A program made the translations under genes and the position numbers. A stretch of DNA of 61,785 bases from Candidatus Butyricicoccus avistercoris. Lineage in GTDB: Bacteria > Bacillota > Clostridia > Oscillospirales > Butyricicoccaceae. Below the pieces are notes generated by a model, which saw only the letters and a list, made by a program, of their open reading frames with translations, ran no database searches and was not told where the DNA came from. The stretch spans positions 1-61,785 of the forward strand of contig DXIE01000003.1 in assembly GCA_019113005.1 (NCBI GenBank), given 5' to 3'. How positions within the stretch are numbered: the stretch's first letter is position 1; each line of letters begins with the position of its first letter. Below, one piece after another: positions 17,281 to 26,081 of this stretch.

Positions 17281-18120
17281 ATGAAAGCTTTCCATTCGTG
17301 CTGGACTGCTCCATTTAAAGCACGAAACCCAAACGCTCAGTTTAATATCCCACCTTTTGAAATTTTAACAACTGTGCTTTCTGCTCTGTTTTGGCAAAAA
17401 AATAACGGTGGCATTGCTATGATTTGTGATGAAACAGCCTATAATTTCTATAAAACGAATAATTTAGTGAGTTTATGGAATGATGGAATTAGAGTTTTAC
17501 TTGATGATATACCAAAAGAAATAAATCCACATATTTTCTGGGCGACTGGCAAGCTTTTTGCCCTTAAAAGCATGGAAAAACCTTGTGTTATGATGGATAC
17601 TGATTTTATCGTTTGGGAAAAGCTATTTTTTGACAATATAAAGCTTGCTGCTATACATTCAGAAGAACTTATACCAGAAACTTATCCATCTAAAGAAAGC
17701 TTTTATTCAGATTTTGATTTTTCTGGGCTTGATTGGACTGTTCCCGCTGCGAATACTGCACTTTCTTTCTTCGGTGATAAAGATTTTACCGATTATTATA
17801 CAAATACTGCAATAGATTTTATGTTAAGCTGTCAAAATGCAGATAATCCACTTATTTATATGGTTTTTGCAGAGCAACGTTTACTTGCTATGCTTGCCAA
17901 ACAAAAACATATAAAACTAGATTATTTTTCGAGTTTACAAGAGCTTTTCACCTCTGGTCAAACTCGTTTCACTCACACTTGGGGTTTCAAGCAACAAATG
18001 CAACAAAACCCTAATATTATGCATGCTTTCTGCAAAAAATGTGCAGATAGAATATCAAAAGAGTTTCCCGAATGGACAGGCATATTGTCTAATATTGACT
18101 GTCTTTCACCGTATTTTTAA
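17281..18120 (+). CDS. Putative glycosyltransferase (DUF6734-like)
   Basis: A 279-residue cytosolic protein opening with MKAFHSCWTAPFKA. It has a DxD-type motif, MMDTDFIVW (Asp106-Asp108), after a hydrophobic strand, as in GT-A glycosyltransferases that bind nucleotide sugars through a metal ion. A late FTHTWGFK could supply another metal ligand. The overall look matches proteins annotated DUF6734, which I recall only from general knowledge. It is translated directly after the repeat protein (one-base gap, TTGGAG ribosome site inside the previous gene). The likely job is to add sugar to the repeat protein or to a surface glycan; this is inference. Confidence 0.6.
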   Translation: MKAFHSCWTAPFKARNPNAQFNIPPFEILTTVLSALFWQKNNGGIAMICDETAYNFYKTNNLVSLWNDGIRVLLDDIPKEINPHIFWATGKLFALKSMEKPCVMMDTDFIVWEKLFFDNIKLAAIHSEELIPETYPSKESFYSDFDFSGLDWTVPAANTALSFFGDKDFTDYYTNTAIDFMLSCQNADNPLIYMVFAEQRLLAMLAKQKHIKLDYFSSLQELFTSGQTRFTHTWGFKQQMQQNPNIMHAFCKKCADRISKEFPEWTGILSNIDCLSPYF

Positions 18121-18194
18121 TAGGTATTGAGTTCCAGTTTGAAATCTGATACACTATATTATATTTTTAGATTTCAATAATATGGAGGAGTTAT

Positions 18195-18869
18195 ATGCTT
18201 TTTGATTTAATAATGGGCGGTGATTTACGCTCAATTATCCTCGGTTTAGTTCTTGGTTTACCCGCTGTTGTTATCTGCCTAACCATTCACGAGGCGGCTC
18301 ATGGTTTTACAGCTTACCTAATGGGCGATAAAACCGCTAAGGCTTCTGGCAGACTCACTCTTGACCCTATGGCTCATATTGACCCTTTAGGCTTTATGTG
18401 TATGATGCTTGTAGGGTTTGGTTGGGCAAGACCTGTTCCTGTTAACATATCGCAATTTAAAAACAGACGTCTTGGTATGGGACTTGTTGCGGCTGCTGGT
18501 CCAGTTTCCAATATGATTTTAGGCTTTATAGCTTATGTTATATCTATAACTTTACAGATTAAGCTTTACCCTATCTCTGGTTTTACCGAGGCTTTAGTGC
18601 TGTTTTTCACTTATATAGCCTCTATGTCCGTAGGTCTTGGCGTATTTAATCTGTTGCCTGTTCACCCTCTGGACGGCTCTCGCATACTCGATGCTATTTT
18701 ACCATTTAAAATGCAAATTAAATACCAAAACTTTATGAATAGATATGGTTCTGTTGTTCTTTTAGTTGTTATTGCATTTTTATGGATTGGCGGTTTATCT
18801 TTCCTTGTTGTCGGTGCTAGACAGCTTATTTTAAATCTTGCACTTAATTTCGTGGGGTTACTTGTGTAA
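18195..18869 (+). CDS. Site-2 protease family (M50) membrane metalloprotease
   Basis: A 224-residue polytopic protein. The zinc site is TIHEAAHG (HExxH at 32-36) in the first conserved helix, with the second ligand in HPLDGSRIL near residue 158. It belongs to the short M50 group without a PDZ domain (YwhC-like), which cleaves substrates within the membrane. In many Clostridia it precedes scpA-scpB as here, and ScpA starts immediately after the stop. The substrate is unknown. GGAGG precedes the ATG. Confidence 0.9.
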   Translation: MLFDLIMGGDLRSIILGLVLGLPAVVICLTIHEAAHGFTAYLMGDKTAKASGRLTLDPMAHIDPLGFMCMMLVGFGWARPVPVNISQFKNRRLGMGLVAAAGPVSNMILGFIAYVISITLQIKLYPISGFTEALVLFFTYIASMSVGLGVFNLLPVHPLDGSRILDAILPFKMQIKYQNFMNRYGSVVLLVVIAFLWIGGLSFLVVGARQLILNLALNFVGLLV

Positions 18870-19607
18870 ATGGAAAATATAACATTTCATCTTGATAGTT
18901 TTGATGGCCCTCTTGATTTACTGCTTCATCTTATCGCAAAAAACAAAGTTAGCATATATGATATACCAATATCTGAAATTTTAAAGCAATATCTTGATGT
19001 TTTAAATGAAGCTAGAAGTATGAACCTAGAAATTGCAAGTGAGTTTATAGCCATGGCATCTGAGCTGGTTTTAATAAAATCTAAAATGCTGCTTCCTCGC
19101 CATGATAAAGAAGATGAACAGGCAGAAGACCCTCGTGCTAAACTTGCTTTAATGCTTCTAGAATACCAAAAGATAAAACTTGCAACTCCATTTCTTGCCA
19201 AACAGGTTAAGTTTGGAGAAAATATGTATATAAAGCCACCTGAACAGTTATCATATAAAGTAGAATATAAGCACTGTACAAATGACCTTATTCGTGCAGC
19301 TAAACATCTTCTAAGACGTACAGAACGCAAAATCCCTCCTTCAATTCGTGCATTTTCGGGTATAGTTGGTAAAGAAAATGTTCCCGTAAGCACCATGATT
19401 GATAGAATTTTACAGCTTTTTTCTGTTAAAAATCACTTATCTTTTAATGAGCTTTTTGATAACACACAAAGTCGCTCAGAAGTTGTAGCAACTTTTCTTG
19501 CCGTTCTAGAGCTTTCTAAAACACATCGTATTTTATTAGATGGCACTCAAGATAATTCTTATATTACACTTGTTTCACCAAATGGAGAGGAGGACTTAGA
19601 CTCTTGA
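18870..19607 (+). CDS. scpA: Segregation and condensation protein A
   Basis: A 245-residue kleisin of the Smc-ScpAB complex, which organises and separates chromosomes. The N-terminal FHLDSFDGPLDLLLHLIAKNK is diagnostic and binds the Smc neck. The C-terminal winged helix (SFNELFDNTQSRSEVVATFLAVLEL) binds the Smc cap. The start codon abuts the stop of the M50 gene, and its end overlaps scpB by four bases, so all three are probably co-translated. Confidence 0.96.
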   Translation: MENITFHLDSFDGPLDLLLHLIAKNKVSIYDIPISEILKQYLDVLNEARSMNLEIASEFIAMASELVLIKSKMLLPRHDKEDEQAEDPRAKLALMLLEYQKIKLATPFLAKQVKFGENMYIKPPEQLSYKVEYKHCTNDLIRAAKHLLRRTERKIPPSIRAFSGIVGKENVPVSTMIDRILQLFSVKNHLSFNELFDNTQSRSEVVATFLAVLELSKTHRILLDGTQDNSYITLVSPNGEEDLDS

Positions 19608-20158
19608 AACCATTAAACGCAAGCATTGAGGCTATTTTATTTGCTTCAGGTGATGCTATTTCTATATCAAGGCTTGCTAATGCTCTTAACATATCATCTG
19701 ATGAAGTAGAATATGCTCTTAATGAGCTTAGTAAACATTATAACAGTCAAAACTCTGGTCTTACTCTCCTTAGAATAAATGACAAAGCTCAACTTTGTTC
19801 ACGCCCTGATTATGCTGATGTTATACGCCGTGCAATAGAAAACCGTAAACCACCTCAACTTTCCCCTGCCGCTCTTGAAGTTTTAACTATTATCGCTTAT
19901 CGTCAGCCTGTTACAAGAGCTTATGTTGAACAACTTCGTGGTGTGGATTCTGGCGGCACAATATCAAACCTTATTGAAAAAGGTTTTATAACCGAAGCTG
20001 GCAGATTAGATGTTATCGGTAGACCAATTCTTTATAAAACTACTGATGTTTTTTTACGAACCTTTTCTATTTCCAGTCTAGCTGAACTGCCAGAACTGCC
20101 CGAGCTTACACACGATGAACAGCTTAGGTTAGGACTGGAAAATATCGAAACGGAGTGA
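19604..20158 (+). CDS. scpB: Segregation and condensation protein B
   Basis: A 184-residue protein with two winged-helix domains that dimerises and binds ScpA. Conserved segments are IEAILFASGDAIS, LSPAALEVLTIIAYRQPVTRAYVEQLRGVDS and LIEKGFITEAGRLDVIGRP. It starts with TTG at 19604, ten bases after GGAGG, within the end of scpA. The length is typical. Confidence 0.95.
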   Translation: MKPLNASIEAILFASGDAISISRLANALNISSDEVEYALNELSKHYNSQNSGLTLLRINDKAQLCSRPDYADVIRRAIENRKPPQLSPAALEVLTIIAYRQPVTRAYVEQLRGVDSGGTISNLIEKGFITEAGRLDVIGRPILYKTTDVFLRTFSISSLAELPELPELTHDEQLRLGLENIETE

Positions 20159-20165
20159 TGCCCTT

Positions 20166-20762
20166 TTGTTTATCCTAAAAATAGTGCTTGGGATAGCCTT
20201 GGTATTACTAATATTACTGTTTACACTATTATTTATATTGTTTTTTTGTAAAACAGCAATTTATATCTCTCGTGATGATAAACAAAACACCAAAGTTTCT
20301 CTTAAAATATTTTTTGTGCGTATTAAACTCTATCCAATAGGAAAAACTAAAGAAAAATCATATAAACCTAAAAAAACTCAAAAAACATCAGAAGAACCTG
20401 AACCATCAGAGGAAGAAAATAATTTTTCTTCGAAATATATAGATTTAATTTTAAATATTATCTATGATTTAAAAGAAAAATTATATATTGATAAATTATA
20501 TTTAAATATTATCTTTGCAAGTGATGATGCTGCTAAAACAGGTATTATGTTAGGTACAGCTTTTTCTATCTGTGGTATGATTACTCCCATACTTCGCAAA
20601 AGTTTTCATTTAAAAAAACAATCTATTGTGCTTGATGCCGATTTTAATTCAAATAAAACTAAATTTACACTGGATTTTACAGGGCATACAAGAATAATTA
20701 AAATATTATTAATTGCTTTTAAATACCGTAAACAACTTTTTAAAATTTATCAAAAGACATAA
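20166..20762 (+). CDS. DUF2953 domain-containing membrane protein
   Basis: A 198-residue protein with one N-terminal membrane segment (residues 1-30), an acidic-basic linker (about 60-90) and a soluble C-terminal part, as in the DUF2953 family. The family lies between scpB and gerW in many spore-forming Clostridia, exactly as here. That suggests a sporulation role, but no activity is known. The start is TTG at 20166. Confidence 0.75.
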   Translation: MFILKIVLGIALVLLILLFTLLFILFFCKTAIYISRDDKQNTKVSLKIFFVRIKLYPIGKTKEKSYKPKKTQKTSEEPEPSEEENNFSSKYIDLILNIIYDLKEKLYIDKLYLNIIFASDDAAKTGIMLGTAFSICGMITPILRKSFHLKKQSIVLDADFNSNKTKFTLDFTGHTRIIKILLIAFKYRKQLFKIYQKT

Positions 20763-20792
20763 TAATGCTTTATTTATCGGAGGCGATATTCA

Positions 20793-21212
20793 ATGAACGA
20801 ACATCCTATTAAAAATCTGATGAGTGAAACCATGGAAAAAATTAAATCCATGGTAGATGTTAACACTATTATTGGAAAGCCTATTCAGGCGGGCAGAACT
20901 ACCATTATTCCTGTATCTAAAGTTACATTTGGATTTGGTACTGGTGGTACTGATTTCCAGTCCAAAAACTCAAAGGATACTTCCCCACTTTGTTTCGGTG
21001 GCGGTGGCGGTGCGGGCGTGACCGTATCCCCTGTTTGTTTTCTTGTTGTAACAAGTGATGGTGACGCTCGTATTCTACCACTTAACGCACAGGCGGAAAC
21101 AACCGCTGACCGTCTTGTTGAAATGATTCCTAGTGCTATAAATAAATTCTCCAGCTTTATGGAAAGCAAAAGCAAGACAGAGGAAACCGAAGAAAAAGAC
21201 TCTTTAATGTAA
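20793..21212 (+). CDS. gerW: Spore protein GerW/YtfJ family
   Basis: A 139-residue member of the YtfJ/GerW family, needed for normal spore germination in Bacillus. Family features are HPIKNLMSETMEKIKSMVDVNTIIGKPI, followed by TIIPVSKVTFGFGTGG and the glycine-rich FGGGGGAGVTVSPVCFLV. A strong GGAGGCG ribosome site lies upstream. It supports the view that the organism forms spores. Confidence 0.92.
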   Translation: MNEHPIKNLMSETMEKIKSMVDVNTIIGKPIQAGRTTIIPVSKVTFGFGTGGTDFQSKNSKDTSPLCFGGGGGAGVTVSPVCFLVVTSDGDARILPLNAQAETTADRLVEMIPSAINKFSSFMESKSKTEETEEKDSLM

Positions 21213-21232
21213 TTTTAGCATACTTTTAACGT

Positions 21233-21297
21233 ATATCCTCCCAAACCTACTCATATACTTTTGAGTAGGTTCTATTTTGCAAATTCTTGGAGGATAT
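21233..21297 (+). promoter_or_regulatory. RNA structure that may hide the dacF ribosome site
   Basis: ATATCCTCC at 21233-21241 is perfectly complementary to GGAGGATAT at 21289-21297, which contains the Shine-Dalgarno sequence of dacF. Between them a 10-bp hairpin (AACCTACTCA with TGAGTAGGTT, 21244-21271) brings the arms together. The inner hairpin is followed by CTATTTTG and could alternatively act as a weak terminator after gerW. Confidence 0.55.
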
Positions 21298-21301
21298 GCC
21301 A

Positions 21302-22387
21302 ATGCGAAAACTATTTATATGCTTGTTATTTTTACAAATATTTTATTTGTCTGCGGGTGCTGTTTCTGCTAAAAGTGCGGTTGTTATTGATGCTGATACT
21401 GGTGCTGTGCTTTTTGCTCAAAATGAAAATGAAGTTTTGTCAATGGCTTCTACTACCAAAATTATGACCGCTCTAATCGCCATAGAGAATGGAAATTTAG
21501 AGCGTGAATATTCGGTTAAAAAGGAGTATACTTTAGTCGAAGGCTCATCTATGTATCTAAAGGAAAATGAAAAAATTTCTATTCTTGATACGCTTTATGG
21601 GCTTATGCTTATGAGCGGAAATGATGCTGCTTTAGCTATTGCTGGTGAATGTGGCGGTTTTGATGCATTTGTAGATAAAATGAATAATAAAGCCATTGAG
21701 CTTGGTCTTGAAAACACTCATTTTGAAAACCCTAATGGTCTTGATGCTGAAACACATCACACAACCGCTTTAGAGCTTGCTAAACTCACTGCTTACGCCA
21801 TGCAAAACCCTACTTTTGCACAAATTGTTTCGACTGAAACCTATACTTCTGGCACTCGTACCATGACAAACCATAACAAGCTTTTAAAAATGTATGAAAA
21901 CTGCATTGGTGTTAAAACAGGTTATACCAAAAAAAGTGGTCGCTGTTTGGTATCGGCTGCCGAGCAAAATGGCAGAACGATTATCGCTGTAACTTTAAAT
22001 GACCCTGACGACTGGAACGACCATATTTCTATGCTTAATAACGCTTTTGAGCTTTATAAACCGACTGTAATACAAAAAAGCGGCAATATTATAGGCGAGG
22101 TTAACTGTCAAGGTGGCACAGAAAATAATATTAAGCTCTCTGGCTCATCTGATATAACACTTTGGCTGACTGATGAGGAAAAAAATAATCTTAGTTTTAC
22201 TATTTCAGGCAGACCTTTTGTTTATGCTCCCGCTCATGTAGGGCAGATTTATGGCACTATAAACTATACTTTAAATGATAAAGTTTTAGCTACTGATGAC
22301 CTTGTTTTTTCATCAAAAGCGGATATGCAGCAGCCTAGCTTATCTCTAATCAAAAAAATAATACAAAAATTTTTATCTATATTCTAA
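21302..22387 (+). CDS. dacF: D-alanyl-D-alanine carboxypeptidase (DacF/DacB-like, S11)
   Basis: A 361-residue exported penicillin-binding protein that trims the terminal D-Ala of peptidoglycan. After a signal peptide (about residues 1-23) come the S11 catalytic motifs: Ser50-x-x-Lys53 (STTK), Ser-Gly-Asn at 105-107 and Lys205-Thr-Gly. The C-terminal beta-rich PBP5_C-type domain is about 265-345, with a final amphipathic anchor (SLIKKIIQKFLSIF). I use ATG 21302 because GGAGG is eight bases upstream. Its position after gerW and the spore-linked genes suits a DacF/DacB role in spore cortex. Confidence 0.93.
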   Translation: MRKLFICLLFLQIFYLSAGAVSAKSAVVIDADTGAVLFAQNENEVLSMASTTKIMTALIAIENGNLEREYSVKKEYTLVEGSSMYLKENEKISILDTLYGLMLMSGNDAALAIAGECGGFDAFVDKMNNKAIELGLENTHFENPNGLDAETHHTTALELAKLTAYAMQNPTFAQIVSTETYTSGTRTMTNHNKLLKMYENCIGVKTGYTKKSGRCLVSAAEQNGRTIIAVTLNDPDDWNDHISMLNNAFELYKPTVIQKSGNIIGEVNCQGGTENNIKLSGSSDITLWLTDEEKNNLSFTISGRPFVYAPAHVGQIYGTINYTLNDKVLATDDLVFSSKADMQQPSLSLIKKIIQKFLSIF

Positions 22388-22415
22388 ATATTTTATGATT
22401 GTGAGGATTTTTTAA

Positions 22416-23123
22416 ATGAAAGAAAGAGTACAAAAAATAATTGCACAATCTGGCTTATGCTCCAGAAGAACGGCTGAAAGCTGGATTACAGAAGGAAAAG
22501 TTACCATAAACGGTAGAAAAGCAACTATTGGTGCACATGCTGACCCTACTCGTGACCATATCTGTGTTGATGGCAAACCACTTCATGGCAAAGAACAAAA
22601 ACGCTATTTGATGCTTTACAAACCTCGTGGATTTGTAACAACAATGAAAGATGAACGTGGCAGAAAAAATGTTTCTCAGCTTGTAAAAAAATGTAGTTGT
22701 CGTGTTTACCCTGTTGGCAGACTTGATGTAGACTCCGAAGGCTTACTTATCATGACAAATGATGGTGAACTGACCCACAAACTGACACACCCTTCCCATG
22801 AAATAACAAAAACTTATACCGTAACTGTTAGAGGTAATCTTGAAAACATACCTTCCCTTGCAGAACCTATGGATATTGATGGCTATATGATAAAGCCTGC
22901 CACTGTTTTTATCCTAAACCAAAAGGAAAATCAAGCTAGACTGGAAATTCGCATACATGAAGGACGTAACCGCCAAATTCGCAAAATGTGTGAAAAATGC
23001 GGTTTCACCGTTCACCGTTTAAAACGCCTTTCTGTTGGCAATTTACAGCTTGATTCTTCACTTCCTGTTGGTAAATGGCGTGAACTAACACAATCTGAAA
23101 TTTCTTATTTACGCTCTCTTTGA
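22416..23123 (+). CDS. rluB: 23S rRNA pseudouridine synthase (RluB family)
   Basis: A 235-residue enzyme with an N-terminal S4 RNA-binding domain (residues 1-60, KIIAQSGLCSRRTAESWI) and an RsuA/RluB catalytic domain. The catalytic Asp is in VGRLDVDSEGLLIMTND, and the C-terminal HEGRNRQIRKMCEKCG is conserved. It isomerises a uridine in 23S rRNA, by family position equivalent to U2605. It follows dacF by 28 bases and may share its transcript. Confidence 0.94.
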   Translation: MKERVQKIIAQSGLCSRRTAESWITEGKVTINGRKATIGAHADPTRDHICVDGKPLHGKEQKRYLMLYKPRGFVTTMKDERGRKNVSQLVKKCSCRVYPVGRLDVDSEGLLIMTNDGELTHKLTHPSHEITKTYTVTVRGNLENIPSLAEPMDIDGYMIKPATVFILNQKENQARLEIRIHEGRNRQIRKMCEKCGFTVHRLKRLSVGNLQLDSSLPVGKWRELTQSEISYLRSL

Positions 23124-23218
23124 TATTTTTTTGAATGATACTTCTAAAGCTCTTGCATTTTATATACCAAGATTATAAAATATAAACTAGGAATGTATAA
23201 GAGGGAGAGTATCTTCGA

Positions 23219-24082
23219 GTGAATGATTTAATGACTAAAATTCAGACTAACCTTTCAAGCTTTTCTAAAGGTCAACGTCTGATTGCACGTTATATAACCG
23301 AACATTATGACAAGGCGGCTTTTATGACTGCTAACCGCCTTGGTACTACTGTTGGTGTCAGTGAATCCACCGTTGTCCGTTTTGCTACCGAGCTTGGCTA
23401 TGACGGATATCCGCATTTACAAAAAGCTCTTCAAGAAATGATTAGAAATCGTCTAACTGCTGTGCAGCGTATGGAAGTTGCTGAAGACCGTATAGGCAAC
23501 CGAGATATACTTGAGTCAGTTTTAACGGCTGATGTCGAAAAAATCCGCATGACTATGGACGAACTTGACCGCTCTGCTTTTGAAAAATCCGCTTCTTGCA
23601 TAACCAAAGCTAAAAGAATTTATATTCTTGGTGTGCGTTCTTCCTCTGCACTTGCAAGTTTTATGGGATTTTATTTCACTCTGCTTTTTGGTAATGTTTA
23701 TGTACTTGATACCAACAGCGGAAGTGAAATCTTAGAGCAAATACTCCATATTGGTGAGGGCGATGTATTTATCGGCATCAGCTTCCCTAGATATTCCCAG
23801 CGTACTTTAGCCGCTATGAAATATTCTAAAGCCCACGGTGCTAATGTTATCGCTCTTACTGATTCGAGTTTATCTCCTCTTGCAAATTATGCTGACCATA
23901 CACTGATTGCTAAAAGTGATATGGCTAGTTTTGTAGACTCGCTTGTTGCCCCTCTTTCTGTTATCAATGCTATTATAGTTCAAGTTAGCATGGATAGACA
24001 AGAGGAAGTCGAAAAAACTTTTAATCAGCTTGAATCTATTTGGAATGAATACAATGTCTATGAAACTATGGACGAATCATGA
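23219..24082 (+). CDS. MurR/RpiR family transcriptional regulator
   Basis: A 287-residue regulator. The N-terminal HTH_6 domain (about 1-75, with VGVSESTVVRFATELGYDGY) binds DNA. The C-terminal SIS domain (about 120-255, YILGVRSSSALASFMGFYF and GISFPRYSQRTLAAMKYSK) binds a phosphosugar. The family controls sugar or N-acetylmuramate metabolism, but no sugar genes are adjacent. The start is GTG 23219; the later in-frame ATG at 23231 is an alternative because GAGGGAG lies some distance upstream. Confidence 0.9.
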   Translation: MNDLMTKIQTNLSSFSKGQRLIARYITEHYDKAAFMTANRLGTTVGVSESTVVRFATELGYDGYPHLQKALQEMIRNRLTAVQRMEVAEDRIGNRDILESVLTADVEKIRMTMDELDRSAFEKSASCITKAKRIYILGVRSSSALASFMGFYFTLLFGNVYVLDTNSGSEILEQILHIGEGDVFIGISFPRYSQRTLAAMKYSKAHGANVIALTDSSLSPLANYADHTLIAKSDMASFVDSLVAPLSVINAIIVQVSMDRQEEVEKTFNQLESIWNEYNVYETMDES

Positions 24083-24093
24083 TTTTTTACTTT

Positions 24094-24135
24094 GGAAAAG
24101 TCGAATAAATTATTGACTTTTCCTAATTTTATTTT
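24094..24135 (+). terminator. Terminator after the RpiR gene
   Basis: A perfect 9-bp stem, GGAAAAGTC (24094-24102) and GACTTTTCC (24115-24123), followed by TAATTTTATTTT. It separates the regulator from the flavoprotein operon. Confidence 0.6.
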
Positions 24136-24152
24136 AAGGAGCGTTTTTATCC

Positions 24153-25394
24153 GTGCCAAAATTATCTATTGCAGTAATAGGTGCTGGTGCTGCTGGACTT
24201 ATTGCCGCTGGAACTGCTGCCTCTTTAGGGGCAGATGTTTTGTTATTTGAAACCAACCCAAAAGTTGGCAGAAAAATCTATATCACAGGTAAAGGTCGCT
24301 GTAATGTGACAAATAACTGTGAAGTTACTAACATTCTTGCTAATATACCTGTAAACCCTAGATTTTTATATTCTGCTCTTGGTAAATTTAACGCTCAAGA
24401 TGTTATGAGTTTTTTTGAGTCGTTAGGTGTACCTTTGAAAACCGAACGTGGAAATCGTGTTTTTCCTGTATCCGACAAAGCTTCTGACATAGTTGATGCT
24501 TTGTTTTCTTATGTCAAAAAACAAGGTGTAAAAATAGTTTTTCAGACTGTTAACGATATTTTAGAACATAAAAATGGCTTTTTAGTTAAAACTACCGATA
24601 AACAGTTTATAGTAGACCGTGTTATAATAACAACAGGCGGTGCGTCCTATCCTAACACAGGCTCTACTGGTGACGGTTATCGCTTTGCTAAAAATTTCTC
24701 TCATTCTATTGTAAGTCCTAGACCGTCACTTGTTCCGCTTGTTGAAAAGGGTGATACTTGTCAGAAACTTATGGGGCTTTCGCTTAAAAATGTAAGATTA
24801 ACTGCTTTTGAAAACAACAAAAAGATATTTGAAGATTTTGGCGAAATGTTATTTACTCATTTTGGCGTTTCTGGCCCATTGGTACTTTCTGCCTCGGCTC
24901 ATATGCGTCACTTTGGAAGTAAAGAATATAAGCTTTTAATAGACCTTAAACCCGCTTTAGATGAGAAAACTTTAGACAAACGACTGCTTAACGACTTTGA
25001 AAAATATAAAAACAGTGATTTTATAAATGCTCTTGGTGAGCTTTTACCTCGTAAGCTTATACCTGTTATAATTGAGCTTGCAAAAATTAACCCTCACACT
25101 AAGGTTCACTCAATTACTAAAACTCAAAGAGCTACACTTTGTAAACTTATCAAGGCTTTTCCTATTGATATCTCTGGTGCAAGACCTATTTATGAGGCTA
25201 TTGTAACAACTGGTGGTGTGAGTGTTAAAGAAATAAACCCTAAAACTATGGAATCTAAAAAGAAAACTGGTCTGTATTTTGCAGGCGAAGTTATAGATGT
25301 TGATGCTTATACAGGTGGATTTAATCTTCAAATCGCTTGGTCTACGGGCAAGCTCGCAGGCGTTTCAGCATCTGAAAGAAATGGAGATGAATGA
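24153..25394 (+). CDS. BaiN/HI0933-like FAD-dependent oxidoreductase
   Basis: A 413-residue flavoprotein. The N-terminal dinucleotide-binding motif is VIGAGAAGLIAAG, followed by the family's KVGRKIYITGKGRCNVTNN. The middle contains TTGGASYPNTGSTGDGY, and the C-terminus has TTGGVSVKEINPKTMESK and GEVIDVDAYTGGFNLQIAWSTGK, which closes the FAD site. The family includes BaiN, implicated in bile-acid 7-dehydroxylation, but members occur widely in bacteria without that pathway and the general function is unknown. The start is GTG. The stop overlaps cmk (ATGA), opening a tightly packed operon. Confidence 0.85.
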   Translation: MPKLSIAVIGAGAAGLIAAGTAASLGADVLLFETNPKVGRKIYITGKGRCNVTNNCEVTNILANIPVNPRFLYSALGKFNAQDVMSFFESLGVPLKTERGNRVFPVSDKASDIVDALFSYVKKQGVKIVFQTVNDILEHKNGFLVKTTDKQFIVDRVIITTGGASYPNTGSTGDGYRFAKNFSHSIVSPRPSLVPLVEKGDTCQKLMGLSLKNVRLTAFENNKKIFEDFGEMLFTHFGVSGPLVLSASAHMRHFGSKEYKLLIDLKPALDEKTLDKRLLNDFEKYKNSDFINALGELLPRKLIPVIIELAKINPHTKVHSITKTQRATLCKLIKAFPIDISGARPIYEAIVTTGGVSVKEINPKTMESKKKTGLYFAGEVIDVDAYTGGFNLQIAWSTGKLAGVSASERNGDE

Positions 25395-26077
25395 TAATGA
25401 ACCAGATTGCAGTTGCGATTGATGGCCCTTCTGGTGCTGGTAAAAGTACAATCGCTAAAACAGCTGCTAAGACACTTGGATTTATATATGTCGATACAGG
25501 TGCATTATATCGCACAATCGGTCTAGCTGTATTTAGAAAAAATTTTGATGCTTTAAATCCAAATGAAGTTATATCTGTTTTGCCAGAAATAGATATAAAA
25601 CTAAAATACGTTGATGATGCTCAGCGTGTATATTTAAACGGTGAAGATGTATCCGAACTTATAAGAACCCCTGAAATCTCGCTTTTTGCCTCAAGAGTTT
25701 CTGTTATTGCTGAGGTTCGTGAGTTTTTACTGGATATGCAACGTGATATAGCTGATAAAAATAATGTGATTATGGACGGTCGTGACATAGGAACGGTTAT
25801 TTTACCTAATGCTAAGGTTAAAATTTTCCTAACCGCTTCTGATGAAAAACGTGCCGAGCGTAGATATATTGAGCTTTGTCAAAAAGGCGTTAAAACAAAT
25901 CTTCAAGAAGTGCTAAGTGATATGCGTCAGCGTGATGAAAAGGATTCCTCTCGCTCGCTCGCTCCGCTTAAAAAAGCTGATGATGCTATTTTATTAGATA
26001 CAAGTGAGCTTGATTTACAGCAAAGTATTGATGCTGTTATAAATATTATTAAAAATGCCAAAAATGCGGAGGATTAA
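25391..26077 (+). CDS. cmk: (d)CMP kinase
   Basis: A 228-residue P-loop kinase that phosphorylates CMP and dCMP. Visible features are the P-loop AIDGPSGAGKST, YVDTGALYRTIG for the acceptor base, and MDGRDIGTVILPNAKVKIFLTAS. The ATG at 25391 overlaps the previous stop, and a second in-frame ATG at 25397 is equally well placed after GGAG. The cmk-plsC-ispH-rpsA order is common in Clostridia. Confidence 0.96.
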   Translation: MIMNQIAVAIDGPSGAGKSTIAKTAAKTLGFIYVDTGALYRTIGLAVFRKNFDALNPNEVISVLPEIDIKLKYVDDAQRVYLNGEDVSELIRTPEISLFASRVSVIAEVREFLLDMQRDIADKNNVIMDGRDIGTVILPNAKVKIFLTASDEKRAERRYIELCQKGVKTNLQEVLSDMRQRDEKDSSRSLAPLKKADDAILLDTSELDLQQSIDAVINIIKNAKNAED

Positions 26078-26081
26078 TTTT

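Noticed and set aside
24153-25394. BaiN-like flavoprotein as evidence for bile-acid 7-dehydroxylation
   Set aside because: No other bai gene is nearby, and this flavoprotein family is widespread in bacteria lacking the pathway.
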